64,000 bases of DNA, from positions 372,001 to 436,000 of the forward strand of contig JASKOT010000006.1 of NCBI GenBank assembly GCA_032158125.1, written 5' to 3'. The DNA is from Papiliotrema nemorosa (Eukaryota; Basidiomycota; Tremellomycetes; Tremellales; Rhynchogastremaceae). The position numbers and the translations under genes are program-made. The notes beneath the pieces were generated by a model. It was not told the origin of the DNA, did not search any database, and was given only the letters and a program-made list of their open reading frames with translations. Shown here piece after piece: positions 1 through 10,474 of the stretch; the first letter of the stretch is position 1; the number at the start of each line of letters is the position of its first letter.

Positions 1-2
1 CA

Positions 3-1519
3 CCATTGATACATGTTTGGCTCACTGTCGCCTTCTTCTGCGTCGGCGCAGCGACAGTCGGTGCATACTTTGCTTGTCTGACATGCGGTGAGCCAGTTTC
101 CGACCGGCTCGTAATAGGCCCTAGCTCATTACAGCTTCCCTCAGCTTCCCTTCGCATCCCACTTTATCGCTATCTCTCCCATTATCGCTGGTCGGACTAT
201 CTTCTCTCTTCTTGTCCTCCTTTTCGGCATTACGTATCTTCCAATCTTCCGGTTCGACGACTGATCTGGACCCAATCAAATTTCTCACCTTTCTCGGGAC
301 GCTTTGTCCCCTCGCCAACCTCTTCGGCGCATTGTTCATGCGAGTCATCCCGCCTCATTTGCCCGAAGCCAAGATCCGAGTACACGCCCATGGACCAGAA
401 GAGACTGGTGAATCCGACGATGAATCGGATGAAGAGCTCGATGCCGACGCAGAGCGGTATATGACCATGTCTCAATCGCTCAATTTGACCGAGAGGACTC
501 CGTTATTGATCGGAGGTATAGAAGCGGTCTTGGAAGAAGTGGAAGAGATGGAGAGGGGAAAGGATGTTTCTTGGTCTGTAGGGAGGATGTTGCGGGATTG
601 GGAGGGATTCTGGGCATTTGGGATCATCCTCGCCCTTTGCATAGGTCCAGTAAGCTTTCCAAACTGAATGTTTGATTCAAGCTAACCATCAGTCGGAAAC
701 GATCATTGCGTCTATAGGATCCATCCTCACTTCCCTCTTACCTGTCCCGACGTCTTTCGCGCATACAGCCAAAGAACCCGCCAACGCCCTGGGACTACGA
801 AACAAACACGTCATGATTCTTTCCCTCTCTTCGACCTTCTCTCGATTGATCACTGGGGTATTGGCAGATTACCTCTGTCCACCTGCCGTTGCCGTTCCCT
901 CCGCAGAGGCAGGCGTGACTGATCCTAACGCTCCGACGCATGTCTATATCCAAAAACGACCCATCAGAATGTACAGATCGACCAGTGCCGCTTTGTGCAG
1001 TTTGATCTTAGCTGGAGTGTACGCTTGGAGTGCGGGCTGGCTGCAGACAGAGAAAGGTTTATGGGTGTTGAGCGGTGGCGTGGGGTTGTTCTATGGTGCT
1101 CTGTTCACCTTGACCGTGAGCTTTCTCCATCATTAAGTGTATGGTGAGCTGACATGTCTAGCCCGCCATCGTCTCAGCCCATTTCGGGCCTACTAATTTC
1201 GGTCTGGCATGGGGGATGGTGTCGTATTTCGCGGCGTTAGGCTCTGTGCTCTTCTCGGCAAGTCGAATCTCCCACATTCTGCTCGTAGCTGACAAGTCAG
1301 TATCTTTACGCACTGATATCCGTGGCCGTAGCCGAAGAATCAGGTGTTCATCCACCCACCGACCTGTTCACGATGTTTACGACTACGACGACGACTACAG
1401 ACGCCCCTGTCATCTGTTATGGGCCTAGATGTTTTAGACCTTCATTATGGGTAGCCACGGCTTGTGCAGTGGTTGCTTGTGCTGGTTTCATCTTTATCGC
1501 GAGGAGGTGGAAAGTGTAG
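3..1519 (+). CDS. MCH1: Mch1-like MFS transporter, 5'-truncated by the window edge
   Basis: Major facilitator protein of the monocarboxylate-transporter-like Mch1 family, expected in the vacuolar or another internal membrane; the substrate is not established. Exons 3-87, 135-649, 693-1115, 1162-1257 and 1301-1519 join in phase and give the last 445 residues. Seen: several hydrophobic spans, a large acidic cytosolic loop before the second half (around 370-560), the MFS-type stretch SRLITGVLADYLCPP and the motif FGPTNFGLAWG near the last helices. The last intron (1258-1300) starts GCAAGT instead of GT and is the only choice that keeps frame. The N-terminus lies outside the window. Family call is by recognition; general MFS membership is safer than the exact orthology. 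Confidence 0.75.
1258..1300 (+). other. GC-AG intron in the Mch1-like gene
   Basis: A 43-nt intron with donor GCAAGT and acceptor CAG. Joining TCG to TATCTT gives SYLYALISVAVAEE, which continues a transmembrane helix; no GT donor nearby keeps the frame. Confidence 0.8.
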
Positions 1520-2084
1520 GCGGGTTGCAATTTGCATGCAATTTGCATATCATGACATGTCGTACCCGAGTATCACCCATAGCATATTCATTTGTACCAC
1601 CATGTATCATCATGCATCATCGGGCTGTCGCCCCCGACGAGAAGGGAACGTAATTGCTTGTCAGATTCGTTGACGAAGCTCGTCTGAAAGTTTCCGCGAA
1701 AGTCGACAATTGCGAGAATGGCGTCAGACAACATTCGTCATTGCATGAGTGTCATTATCGTTCTGCGAAGAGCTAAGAACAACAGTAGCGTTTCGCTCCT
1801 CGTCTTATTCGCCCATCATTCACTCCTTATCCGTCGCCTTGGGAGGGACAGCAGTCGAAGGTGACTTTGCCGGTGTTCCCGACTTGCCCTTTGTCGCCAA
1901 CAACCCTTGGAACTGCGCGTCAGTGACACGGCCTCTTGCTGTTAATCTGTCTGACTTACAAAGCTGTGTAAGGCCTCATTAGGCACTGTACCCGCTTTCG
2001 CCCCTCCTCCTCCTTCAGACGGAGACAAAGGTCCCGGTCGAGTCGTTTCCTCCTTGTCAGCTGCAACTCCCGGCCACACGGATG
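1520..2084. other. Convergent intergenic region
   Basis: The 3' flanks of the transporter (plus strand) and the dynein chain gene (minus strand). I see no further gene, RNA or repeat. Confidence 0.6.
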
Positions 2085-4018
2085 CTAGCTCACTCTTCTG
2101 CCCAATCTCGCAAACTTCTCTTTCAGATCCTCGGCTGAACCACCCTCCATCTCCGCCATGACCTTTTCCACTCCTGGTAGAGACAACCCTCCCGAACCCA
2201 TGGGTCCTACCACCCCACTTCGAGCGACAACACTGCCGTCTGTACCTGTTGTTCCTGCTGCCGAGGCAGATACGGCCGCTGCGGCTGTTCGGAATGACGC
2301 TCTTGGATCTCGGTTGGGGTCTTTTTGGAGTATTTCGAGTTGACGAGTGAGGAAGGATTGTTCGGGCTCAACAGTTGTAGAAATGGACGTCGAGGTTGGC
2401 GGCTGATCGTCAGACAACCCTCTCGTGATAAGCGATTCTCGCATACCTTGGGCTTTGAAGTATCGGGGATCATCTCAATCCACATATCCTCCACCGTCTC
2501 GCCTTCCTCGCTGTCGTCATTAGGGTTGTTCAAGCTTGACAAACTATTTTCCCAAGCTTTCAACACGCGCATAGGATCGAATCGATCTCGAAGGACATTG
2601 ATCTTGCCGTGGCTGTCCCATCCTGTAGGTACCATGACGGCGTCTCGGTCCAATACATTTGCCCGGTGAGAAAAGGGGAACGCAGTGGCGGGCGGGGGCG
2701 GCGCATTGGGCGAGGGATTGAGAGGTGGTGCGACGGTATACAGCCGATGTAAGAGATATTGTCGTAGTAGAGTGTATGTCTGAGGTTGAGTCGGTGCTGT
2801 ATAGAACAGCCCTGCCCCATCTAGGATATCAGTCCGAGTCAAATGAATAGTGACCATGACGCAGCAACTTACAAGCAAGGCAAATGGTCCGTAAGACTTG
2901 CTGAACCCAATCTGTTCTCTCCTCCCATTGCCCTTTCATCCCGACCTCTTCTCCTGTGGTATCCATCAGGTCGGCTCGGGTACACACCACCACGATAGGT
3001 ATACCGGCGTGATTGAGAGTCAAACTACCCGGTCCGAGGGGTAAGAGCGGACCGCCAGAGTATGTGGTCAGGGAAGGAGGAAGAGTTGCGCCTGGTGTAG
3101 AAGAGGCCGGTTCGGTGTAGTGCTGTGTATGCGATTGGACTGACATGAGTAACGCGCTGACAAGGAGCTGGTGTCGTAGAACAGGGGGAGACTTACGTCG
3201 TTCGCGCATTTCATCTGCTTGTCCTCGATCTGCAGTATCGCGTGCCCACTGTTCCACCCAATGTAACCAGACTAGCAGTTCCTTGATCTACACGTGAGAT
3301 CGAGTGATCAACAGTCGGTCAGTGATCTCACCATCGTGGACGGTCTACTCCAGTCGAGCAGAATGACAACGGCCGTGTTCTGGCGCATCAGCCCCCGTCT
3401 AATCTGTCCGGCTGCCGAACAAGATCGTGATGAAAGTGCTGCTTACAGGTAACGGATCAGGCGGAAGTGATCTCGGGACCAGATCTAGGAGAGCAGGTTC
3501 CGAGCTAGGAGGGTAGAATACAGATAAAGGCGGGACAGAATCTACATTGCGTCAACATACCCTCAACCTTGTCCAAGTGACATGGAATCTACTCACCCTC
3601 ATCACCGTCCTCTCTGACTTCCACGATTTCATAACCCATCGCCAGGCTAATTTCTGCCGGAGCTGCTCGCTTTGAGCCTTTCCGGGATAATTGATTGAGC
3701 AGGAAAGTCCTCCCACGATGTCTTTCCGCTGTCCATCAGTCAAATCACACGACACAACCGGCGAAAACCCGTTTTACATGCGCACAGTGGGGATACGAAG
3801 GGATAGGAGGGGTCAGTCCACTCACAGAGCAATATGATATTCTTTCGACCATATACTCCTCGACCTCTTGACCTCCTATCGGCACTAGACAAAATCTCAT
3901 TCCAAAGATCCGTGCTTGATCCTTCTTCCACATCTTGTTGATTCGTTGAAGACCGTAACCCCGTCCGACTTGAAGTAGACGCCAAAGGTCTATAAGTGCT
4001 CGTCGAGCCGTTGATCAT
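2085..4018 (-). CDS. Cytoplasmic dynein light intermediate chain
   Basis: Non-catalytic subunit that bridges the dynein heavy chain to cargo adaptors. Eight exons (4018-3826, 3728-3597, 3541-3447, 3379-3332, 3287-3197, 3139-2873, 2820-2447, 2402-2085) join in phase to 505 residues. Family marks: KNIILL strand, AVVILLDWSRP, PIVVVCTRADL (the G4-like motif of the Ras-like fold), GAGLFYTA, VPTGWDS and the C-terminal helix FLTRQLEILQKDP. The P-loop position (about residues 65-72) reads SERHRGRT, so the GxxxxGK[ST] consensus is lost and nucleotide binding is doubtful. Intron 3140-3196 is 57 nt, a multiple of three without a stop, so its retention would not break the frame. Confidence 0.85.
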
Positions 4019-4754
4019 GTCTCTCGAGCTCTATGGCCAAAATTAATGCACGACGTGGAGTGACCGTGAATGTGAAGTGATGTTCGAATTCGTGTTTCGT
4101 GCAACTTGAAACACGCGACGCGCCCACAGTGGGAATCGAATCGAGGGGTGTGGCCTGCTTGACGCTCGGTGGCAAATAGCACACACATCTCAAGGTCTTT
4201 CAGTGCTTTGTTACTTTGCAATCGTCATGCCTTGAACGATGTGCAAGTAATCTCCTCGGGACTTCCCACGGCTCCAGCTACCAGCGACGCTGAGCTATAG
4301 TTCTCATCGCCTAAATTCTGCTTTAACTTGGATAACCTGCGAGCCTGCAGCGACGCTACTGGATGCCTGTTTTGCATCCCTTGACAAACTATCGCAACCA
4401 GGTCAAGCCATTAAAGTGCAGGAGATGGCTGGTAGTTCAAGTTATCCATCTTATCATGTGGTGACAGCACGGCCGGTCCACAAAAACAACATCACAATGT
4501 GCAGACGGCGATACGACGAGATGCGACAGGCTTGCTGTCCCTCCATCCGTCACTATCGGCTCATGATCCGACGCAAAAGGCCTTTGTCCTCTGACACTCC
4601 TTGACACTCCGTCAAATCCATCACTCCCATCACTCCCATCACTCCCATCACTCCCATCCTCGCCCATTGTCCTGCATTCTGTCCTCTCCAATCCCGCCTG
4701 AACGCACAGACGACTCGATGCAGAGACCGAAGCTTCCGCCATCAGCGGATCAAA
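4019..4754. other. Intergenic region upstream of the dynein chain gene
   Basis: Promoter side of the dynein gene. It holds a short 9-bp tandem repeat (annotated separately) and no convincing ORF. Confidence 0.5.
4621..4656. repeat. 9-bp minisatellite, four units
   Basis: Four uninterrupted copies of tcactccca, followed by a broken fifth. Confidence 0.9.
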
Positions 4755-4859
4755 AACCAGCGACGGGGATCGAACCCGCGATCTTCGCATCACGAAACGC
4801 GTGAGAATTACCCAAGGAGGCAATAGAAGTGCGACGCCGTACCACTTGGCCACACCGGC
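4755..4859 (-). tRNA. tRNA-Arg(UCU) with a 33-nt intron
   Basis: Read on the minus strand from 4859. Acceptor arm GCCGGTG pairs with CGCTGGT (three G-U pairs). D-arm region is GGCCAAGTGGTACGGC. Anticodon stem TCGCA/TGCGA encloses loop CTTCTA + A, so the anticodon is TCT (4827-4825), reading AGA codons as Arg. T-arm is GCGGG TTCGATC CCCGT, with a good B box. An intron of 33 nt (4823-4791) lies after position 37, the standard eukaryotic place. The spliced tRNA is about 72 nt. A run of T residues after the 3' end serves as a Pol III terminator. The wobble pair at 1:72 is unusual but the rest of the cloverleaf is sound. Confidence 0.88.
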
Positions 4860-5464
4860 AGAGCATAAAGTGCTATACTTTTGTAACGACGAGTGGAGTC
4901 TCTTGTTGGATCATATACTTTGGACCTGGAAACGACAGATAAAACGTCTGCAAGTCGAGCTCGATCGCTGCAGTTCTCTGATCGACGCTCGATTTGATGC
5001 GATTTGATGATTGCGGGAAGGGCGGGATGGACGGATCATCAAGCAGTCGGTCTCTGACGATGCTGCGAAAGAGAGGAAGCCGTGAGGCCTTGTTTCACCG
5101 CCTTGATGTCAGTTGATCGTCGGATGATGAGCGGACAGTGCAGTGATGTTATGCATCCAGATCTCAAGTTCTTCCAGGGTAGTATCGCGAGTGCATATCG
5201 CCCTCGTCGCTGCCGACGTAGGTTGAATGAAGAGACCAAGCAATGACTAGATCCACTTGAGCAACTTGCAATCCAGCGTCACAAAAGACAGGTGATGGAT
5301 GCGGAGAAATCTGCACAGGCGCAAGTACATCATCACTGGCTCAGATGCAACCGTAATGTGCGCGACAATGATCGACGAGACCACAAGTCGGATGCTGACC
5401 TTCAATTACATCATTCATCTCGTATAGCCTATGCAGCTCCCAGCGTCAATCCCCCAAACTCCCC
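4860..5464. other. Intergenic region between tRNA-Arg and the Btz-motif gene
   Basis: About 600 bp with no convincing gene; 5' flank of the tRNA and 3' flank of the minus-strand Btz gene. Confidence 0.5.
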
Positions 5465-8131
5465 TCAGTACCCATAATCGTAGCCATCGTTCATATATCC
5501 CATCCCTGCCGGCGTAGCCCAGCCGCCCGCTCCACCCGGCATGTATCCCATATTACCACCGGCATAAGGGTTGTAATGCTGAGCATAATATGCGCCTCCT
5601 GGACCTTCCACTAATCCTGGCATAGCCTGCCCCGGATGTCCTTGAGACTGATCTATCGAGGCGTACCTCTGCAAATCTGCCTCCTCTGACGAAGCAGCTT
5701 CTTGATCTGGCGCTTTGATCTGGACCTTTGATTGTCTAGGCTGAGCAAAGAAGACTGTTCCGTTGCTGTAGACCGGATAAGGTGAAACTCGACCATCGGG
5801 ACCGAAACCACCTTGGGAACCGAAAGAATCGTGCCTGGTCGGGTGGGGTTGGTATGGATCTGGGGAATAAGATTGAGGATAGAAGACTTGAGGTTGAGAT
5901 GGATAAGATCGTCCAGCGTAGAGTTGACGTTGATGAGTGGGCATACTCGATCGGTAAGGAGGTCGTGGGTTCCCGTTGGCGATTGGGTAATAGTCGCCAT
6001 TTGGCGCGACGCCAACAGCCTGAGCGGGATATGGTGGGACAAAGTGGCCATTGGAGGATATGGAACCGTTCTCACTACCATTGGCAGGGAAAGGTTGTGG
6101 CGAAGCGGTACCATCGGAAAAGACGGGAGGGTTGAAGGGTATCGGAGAAGGTTGAGCCGGTCTAGGGCGAGGCGCCACAAACGCCGGAGCTGATGCTCGA
6201 ATTGTGGACGATGAAGCCACGGGCCCCTGATTCGAGCTCGCAGGTCTAGATTCCGCAGGATGCGGTAGAGAAGGTTCCCGTGTATCAGCAGGGAGATCTA
6301 CGTCTTCAGCTCCCGGAATTTTGACCTTGACAGTTTCTGAATCGAGCAAAGATTCGACGGTAGGCTGGGTAGATGTCTCCTCGGTAGGAGTGACGGGGTT
6401 GTTGACATTCAATGGAGAGGGCCGAGTAGGAGCAGAGGCGTTGATGGAGGGGAGCTTGGCGCCGACAGGATTTGGGGTGTGTTGAGGGGTAGGAAGGTTG
6501 TGGTAAGAACCTCGGGGGATGAAACCACCTCGACCGCCTGTGAATGAGCAATGCACGACATTCGAAGCGATCGACTGACCAAAGAAAGCCCTGCCCCTAC
6601 CCCTGCCTCGAATGTTCAACCTATTGGCTTGGAACTGTTGAACAGCCTGCATCGACTCGAATCCCTCATGACCCCACTTCGGCTCTTTCGCTTGTCTTGG
6701 TGGAGGCGGAGTCGCAGTCTCCTTTTGCTTGACAGTCTCATCCGCTGCGACCTTTTCAGGCGAGGCATCGGTAGCCTGGGCATCGACAGTAGGTTGGGGT
6801 TGGGGTTGCGCTTGTGCCTCTGACTCTGCTCGCGCTTTCGCTTGAGCAGCTTCTCGTTTCCGCTCCAGCTCTGCCTCCAACTTGTCCATCTCCAGAGTCT
6901 TGCCTCCGTCAGGCAGCAATTCGACCTTTGCCTCTGGTTCCGTCAACTCTTGTCCTCTCGCACCACCTTGCTCCTCCCATTGCCCTCGACCAGCCGGGGC
7001 GAAGCCAAAACCTCCTCTTCCCCTTCCCCTGAATCCACCTCGAGCACCTCGGAATGGCTCTCCTCGACCTCGCCATGATCCTCTACCACTGTAGAATCCC
7101 TGATCGTGGTGATGTCCGAGATCCGAGTTGCGCTGATCATGTGTCCAGAAACCGCCCGCGCGAGGGGTAACTCGTGGATCCTTGGGTCTTCTATCGGCGA
7201 TAGCTCGCGGACCAGTAGGTGGACGAGCCGCAGCGTTGTCTGGCGTCGATGCGTCTGTCGTTGCTGGGTCCGTAGAAGGTGAACGTTGAGCAGTGTCCTT
7301 GTCGCGCTGAAGGTTGGCCACACCATTGATGACCTCAGCCTCGGTATTCTTGCCATTAGCTAGACAGCCACTGCCAAAATACGCTTAACTCACGCTTGTC
7401 GGAGCCTTTGCCTTTGCCTTTCCCTTCTTTGATGGTTCTTTAGATGTATTCTTCGGCTCAATAGTCGTTTTCGATGAAGAAGCTTCCGGTTGAACCGGCT
7501 TGGCAAGTCCCTCGTTCGGCTCGACAACAGCAGCACCCTTCTCCTCGAGCTCCTTCTTCTTAGCTGCCGCTCTTTCCCTCTTCTTCTCCTTCTGCCTCTC
7601 CTTCATTTTGGCCTTTTTCTCCTCATATTTCCTCGTTTGCTCCTCCGTAAACACCTTCTTCTCCTTCTCCCCTTCCCTCCCTGTCGTATCGCTTCCTTTG
7701 CCTCCTCTACCACGTTTTGCCGAGCTTCCACGGACAACTCCAGATTCGCCGCGATTGAAAGCATCAAAGCTAACTTCTTCTACTATGGCACTCGGATCTG
7801 CTGGTTTCCAAGCAGCAGGTGTGGTCGAATTGGTATCCGCAAAAGCTGATGATGTCGCAGTGGCTTTTGAGCTAGAAGGGGGAACGTCGACATCGTTTTC
7901 TTCTTCTGAATCTGAATGATCAGAGATTGAAGAATCACTTGCCGAACCGTCAGAGTGTTGGTTGGCCGCCTCTTGATCTGAGTCGGAATCTTCTGCACCT
8001 CTTCGTCGAGCTCGTCGATTTTTAGATTTGGAGACGTTCTTCTTGGCTTTGGCAGCTTGAGCAGGTGCAGATGTAGTCGGAGCAGCGGATGAGTGTTCTG
8101 GAATAGCAGTAGTGGGTGTTGGGGTGGTCAT
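5465..8131 (-). CDS. Btz/SELOR-motif protein (CASC3/Barentsz-like)
   Basis: Likely partner of eIF4A-III in mRNA binding or the exon junction complex. Exons 8131-7394, 7348-6580 and 6537-5465 give 859 residues. The N-terminal 246 residues are acidic and Ser-rich, then a long Lys/Glu coiled coil (EKKKVFTEEQTRKYEEKK). The SELOR-type motif DPRVTPRAGGFWTHDQR follows, then RG/RGG repeats and a Pro/Gln/Tyr-rich low-complexity tail. The intron acceptor at 7349 is AAG rather than CAG/TAG; it is the only one that keeps the frame and has CTAAT just upstream. The 42-nt intron 6538-6579 is a multiple of three. CAG directly precedes the ATG, suggesting a 5'-UTR intron. Family call rests on the short motif, so moderate certainty. 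Confidence 0.65.
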
Positions 8132-8160
8132 CTGCACGTCAATCAGCCCATCTCTTGATC

Positions 8161-8168
8161 TCACGTGA
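8161..8168. promoter_or_regulatory. TCACGTGA palindrome
   Basis: E-box-type 8-mer 30 bp upstream of the Btz-motif gene start, in its 5' leader or promoter; one of five intergenic copies in the window. Confidence 0.4.
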
Positions 8169-8492
8169 ACATTTCGACACGCACTATTAATTATCGTTAC
8201 AAGTCTCAAGCTCAGTACCGCTCGGACCGAATGCGTCTGAACTCACTATAAGCACGGGTAATATTGGGTATCAGATTCAATTTTGGTTATGGAGATGGAA
8301 TGAGAGGATGTGTTGTTTTCGTTCTACAGAGTCAGCAAAAATCCCATGTAAAGTCGACGCCGCCGGCGATCGGGCAAGCGTTGAGAGGGTGATCGCCACC
8401 AAGCCGGTCCATCGCAGCAACACAACTTGTAGGGGGTGTAACGCCGAGAGACAGTGCGACAACTCACTGACACTAGAGATGACCAAGAGGAG

Positions 8493-9245
8493 ATGAAAAA
8501 ACACGAGATGAAGGGAGAGAGACTGTCGCTGATGAGAGCAAAGACACGAAGGCATTGGGTTGGCCCCGAAGGGAGGGGATCGGATAAAGTTCATTGTTTT
8601 TGGGTGGCGAGACCTTCACCCGAGGGTGGTCGAGTGATTCACGACGGGCCATTCAACCAAAGCAAATTCTGGTCGCCCAACATAGCGTCTCAAGCGGAGA
8701 GAGTAGACTATTATGCTCTCTTGTCCATCGACAGGGATGCATCGCAGGAGGATATAACGAAAGCTTGGAGGAAATTGGTGTTGCAGCATCATCCGGATAA
8801 ACAGCGAGTTTCAGCCTCGACCTATTCCCCGGTTCATGTGGACATACGGCTAGTGAACGAGGCAAAATGGGTCTTGAGCGATCCCACAAGGCGGAAGGAA
8901 TGGGAAGAGACTTTTTATGATGGTCAATCTAGAAAATCCTGTACCTCGTTCTCCGCTGAGATTCCAGGCAAAGGCGACGTTGTAATAGCAAAGGACCAGA
9001 CGCCTCATATTAGTCACCACATTTCGCTGGAATTCTTCACCCCTCATTACCCTCCGACTGCATCAACGGAAGAGACAGATGAGATCGAACCATCGTGGTA
9101 TTCCCATCCTTGCCGATGTTCGGGGGAGTTTGTCATCACTCTGGAAGACCTGGAAGAAGGGGTCGAGATTGTCGGTTGCGGAGGATGCGGAGAATGGGTC
9201 AGGGTGGGGTATGAAGCAGTAGAGGACGACCAAGATCCTGTCTGA
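8493..9245 (+). CDS. J-domain protein with CSL zinc finger (Dph4-like)
   Basis: Probable Dph4/Jjj3-type co-chaperone of diphthamide synthesis on eEF2; the CSL finger carries iron or zinc. Seen: J-domain from DYYALLSIDRDAS with KLVLQHHPDKQR (the HPD triad), then CRCSGEFVITLEDLEEG and CGGCGEWVRV, giving the four Cys of the CSL finger. No intron is needed in the body. The start is uncertain: ATG codons in frame lie at 8493, 8508 and 8532, which would leave a leader of about 60-70 residues that the family normally lacks. A missed 5' exon is possible. Divergent from the Btz-motif gene. Confidence 0.75.
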   Translation: MKKHEMKGERLSLMRAKTRRHWVGPEGRGSDKVHCFWVARPSPEGGRVIHDGPFNQSKFWSPNIASQAERVDYYALLSIDRDASQEDITKAWRKLVLQHHPDKQRVSASTYSPVHVDIRLVNEAKWVLSDPTRRKEWEETFYDGQSRKSCTSFSAEIPGKGDVVIAKDQTPHISHHISLEFFTPHYPPTASTEETDEIEPSWYSHPCRCSGEFVITLEDLEEGVEIVGCGGCGEWVRVGYEAVEDDQDPV

Positions 9246-9391
9246 TCCGAAAAGCGTCATGCTAGAAGCCCATTTATAGGATCATTATAACATTCATCAC
9301 ATTTCGTTGTGGTGCAGAACGACCTTGCAGCTCGAACCACACGACGTGATCTTTCCTTTCATCTATTCAATCTACCGACTAGAGTCAAGCA

Positions 9392-10474
9392 TCACTCGGC
9401 CTTCTTGTCTTTTTGAACGACCGGGTTGCCATCCTCATCTATCAGCCCCTTCTTCTTCATCATCCGCAGAGACTCGTGAATAGGGTCCAGCTCAGGCATG
9501 GGTTCACGGTGAGATCCAAAGTACGAATCGGCCCAGGTGAAATATTGCCCGTAGTTGCAGGTAAAGTAGAGGTGATGCAGTGTGTGATGAGCTGGAGTGT
9601 TGATGAACCTCTCGAGGAGATGACCGGAAATCATATCCCCATCATGAATGAGGATGGTCCAAAGTTGGACAAGGACGAAGAGACCGAGGTAGAGGTGTTT
9701 GTGCAGGGGAAAGAGGAACACAAAGGCGCTGAGAGGGTCAGCGACGCCACATGCAACTCAAGCAAGAGACTCACTGGTACGGCAAGGATTGAGCGTAACC
9801 GTCGAGAGGGTGGAATGCAAGAGCCGACCAAGGGGTGGGCACTGTCTCGTCAATATCAACTGGATGTACAAGGGAAACTGCTACTCACTGACCCACTTGT
9901 GGTGGGGCTTGTGGATGTACTTGTAGATCGCAGGGTGGTGCTCCCATCGGTGAATCCAGTAAATCCAGAAATCGGTAAACACCAGGTAAAATCCAACGCT
10001 CGCGATCAAGTAAGGCCATCCGTATTCGTCCACGTTGTCGTACATTTTGCTCTTTCCTCGAACCTCACCCAAGAACCAAGGGAGCGTCATGACGATAATG
10101 ACAGGCGCAGCGATCATCGATGATTTGATTTCCAACCATTTTTGGTTCTTGAGGAACCTGGGGTGATGTTCCAGCCTCTTGTCGAATAAAAAGAAATACG
10201 ACAAGGAGCAGAATGTAAAGTAGAGAGCGTAGGCACCTAGGAGGGTGAGGAAGAAGATGGAAACTATTTGTCTTCCAATGTGATCACGCGGGTAGACTGA
10301 TTCGCCTTTGAGGGAAGGGTGGTTGTAATTCGTCGTCTGGGCGTAGGTCTCTGGTAGACCGGTCATGTTGACAGAGGCAGGGATGAGGGTTGTGGGTTGG
10401 GAAGGGTGAGGAAACATGTACGCATAAGCCGAGTCGAGGGCATAGTGGTCGCATAGACCAAGTAGGACGTCCAT
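9392..10474 (-). CDS. ERG3: Sterol C-5 desaturase (lathosterol oxidase)
   Basis: ER-membrane di-iron enzyme that introduces the C5 double bond in ergosterol synthesis. Exons 10474-9889, 9841-9777 and 9730-9392 join to 329 residues. The three His boxes of the fatty acid hydroxylase superfamily are present: HRWEHH (about 175-180), HKPHH (188-192) and HHTLHH (about 265-270). Between them lie hydrophobic spans and FHPLDGYAQSLPYH, typical of Erg3. The C-terminus is charged (VVQKDKKAE). The initiator ATG at 10474 opens a 5' end with no competing upstream ATG in frame nearby. Confidence 0.92.
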
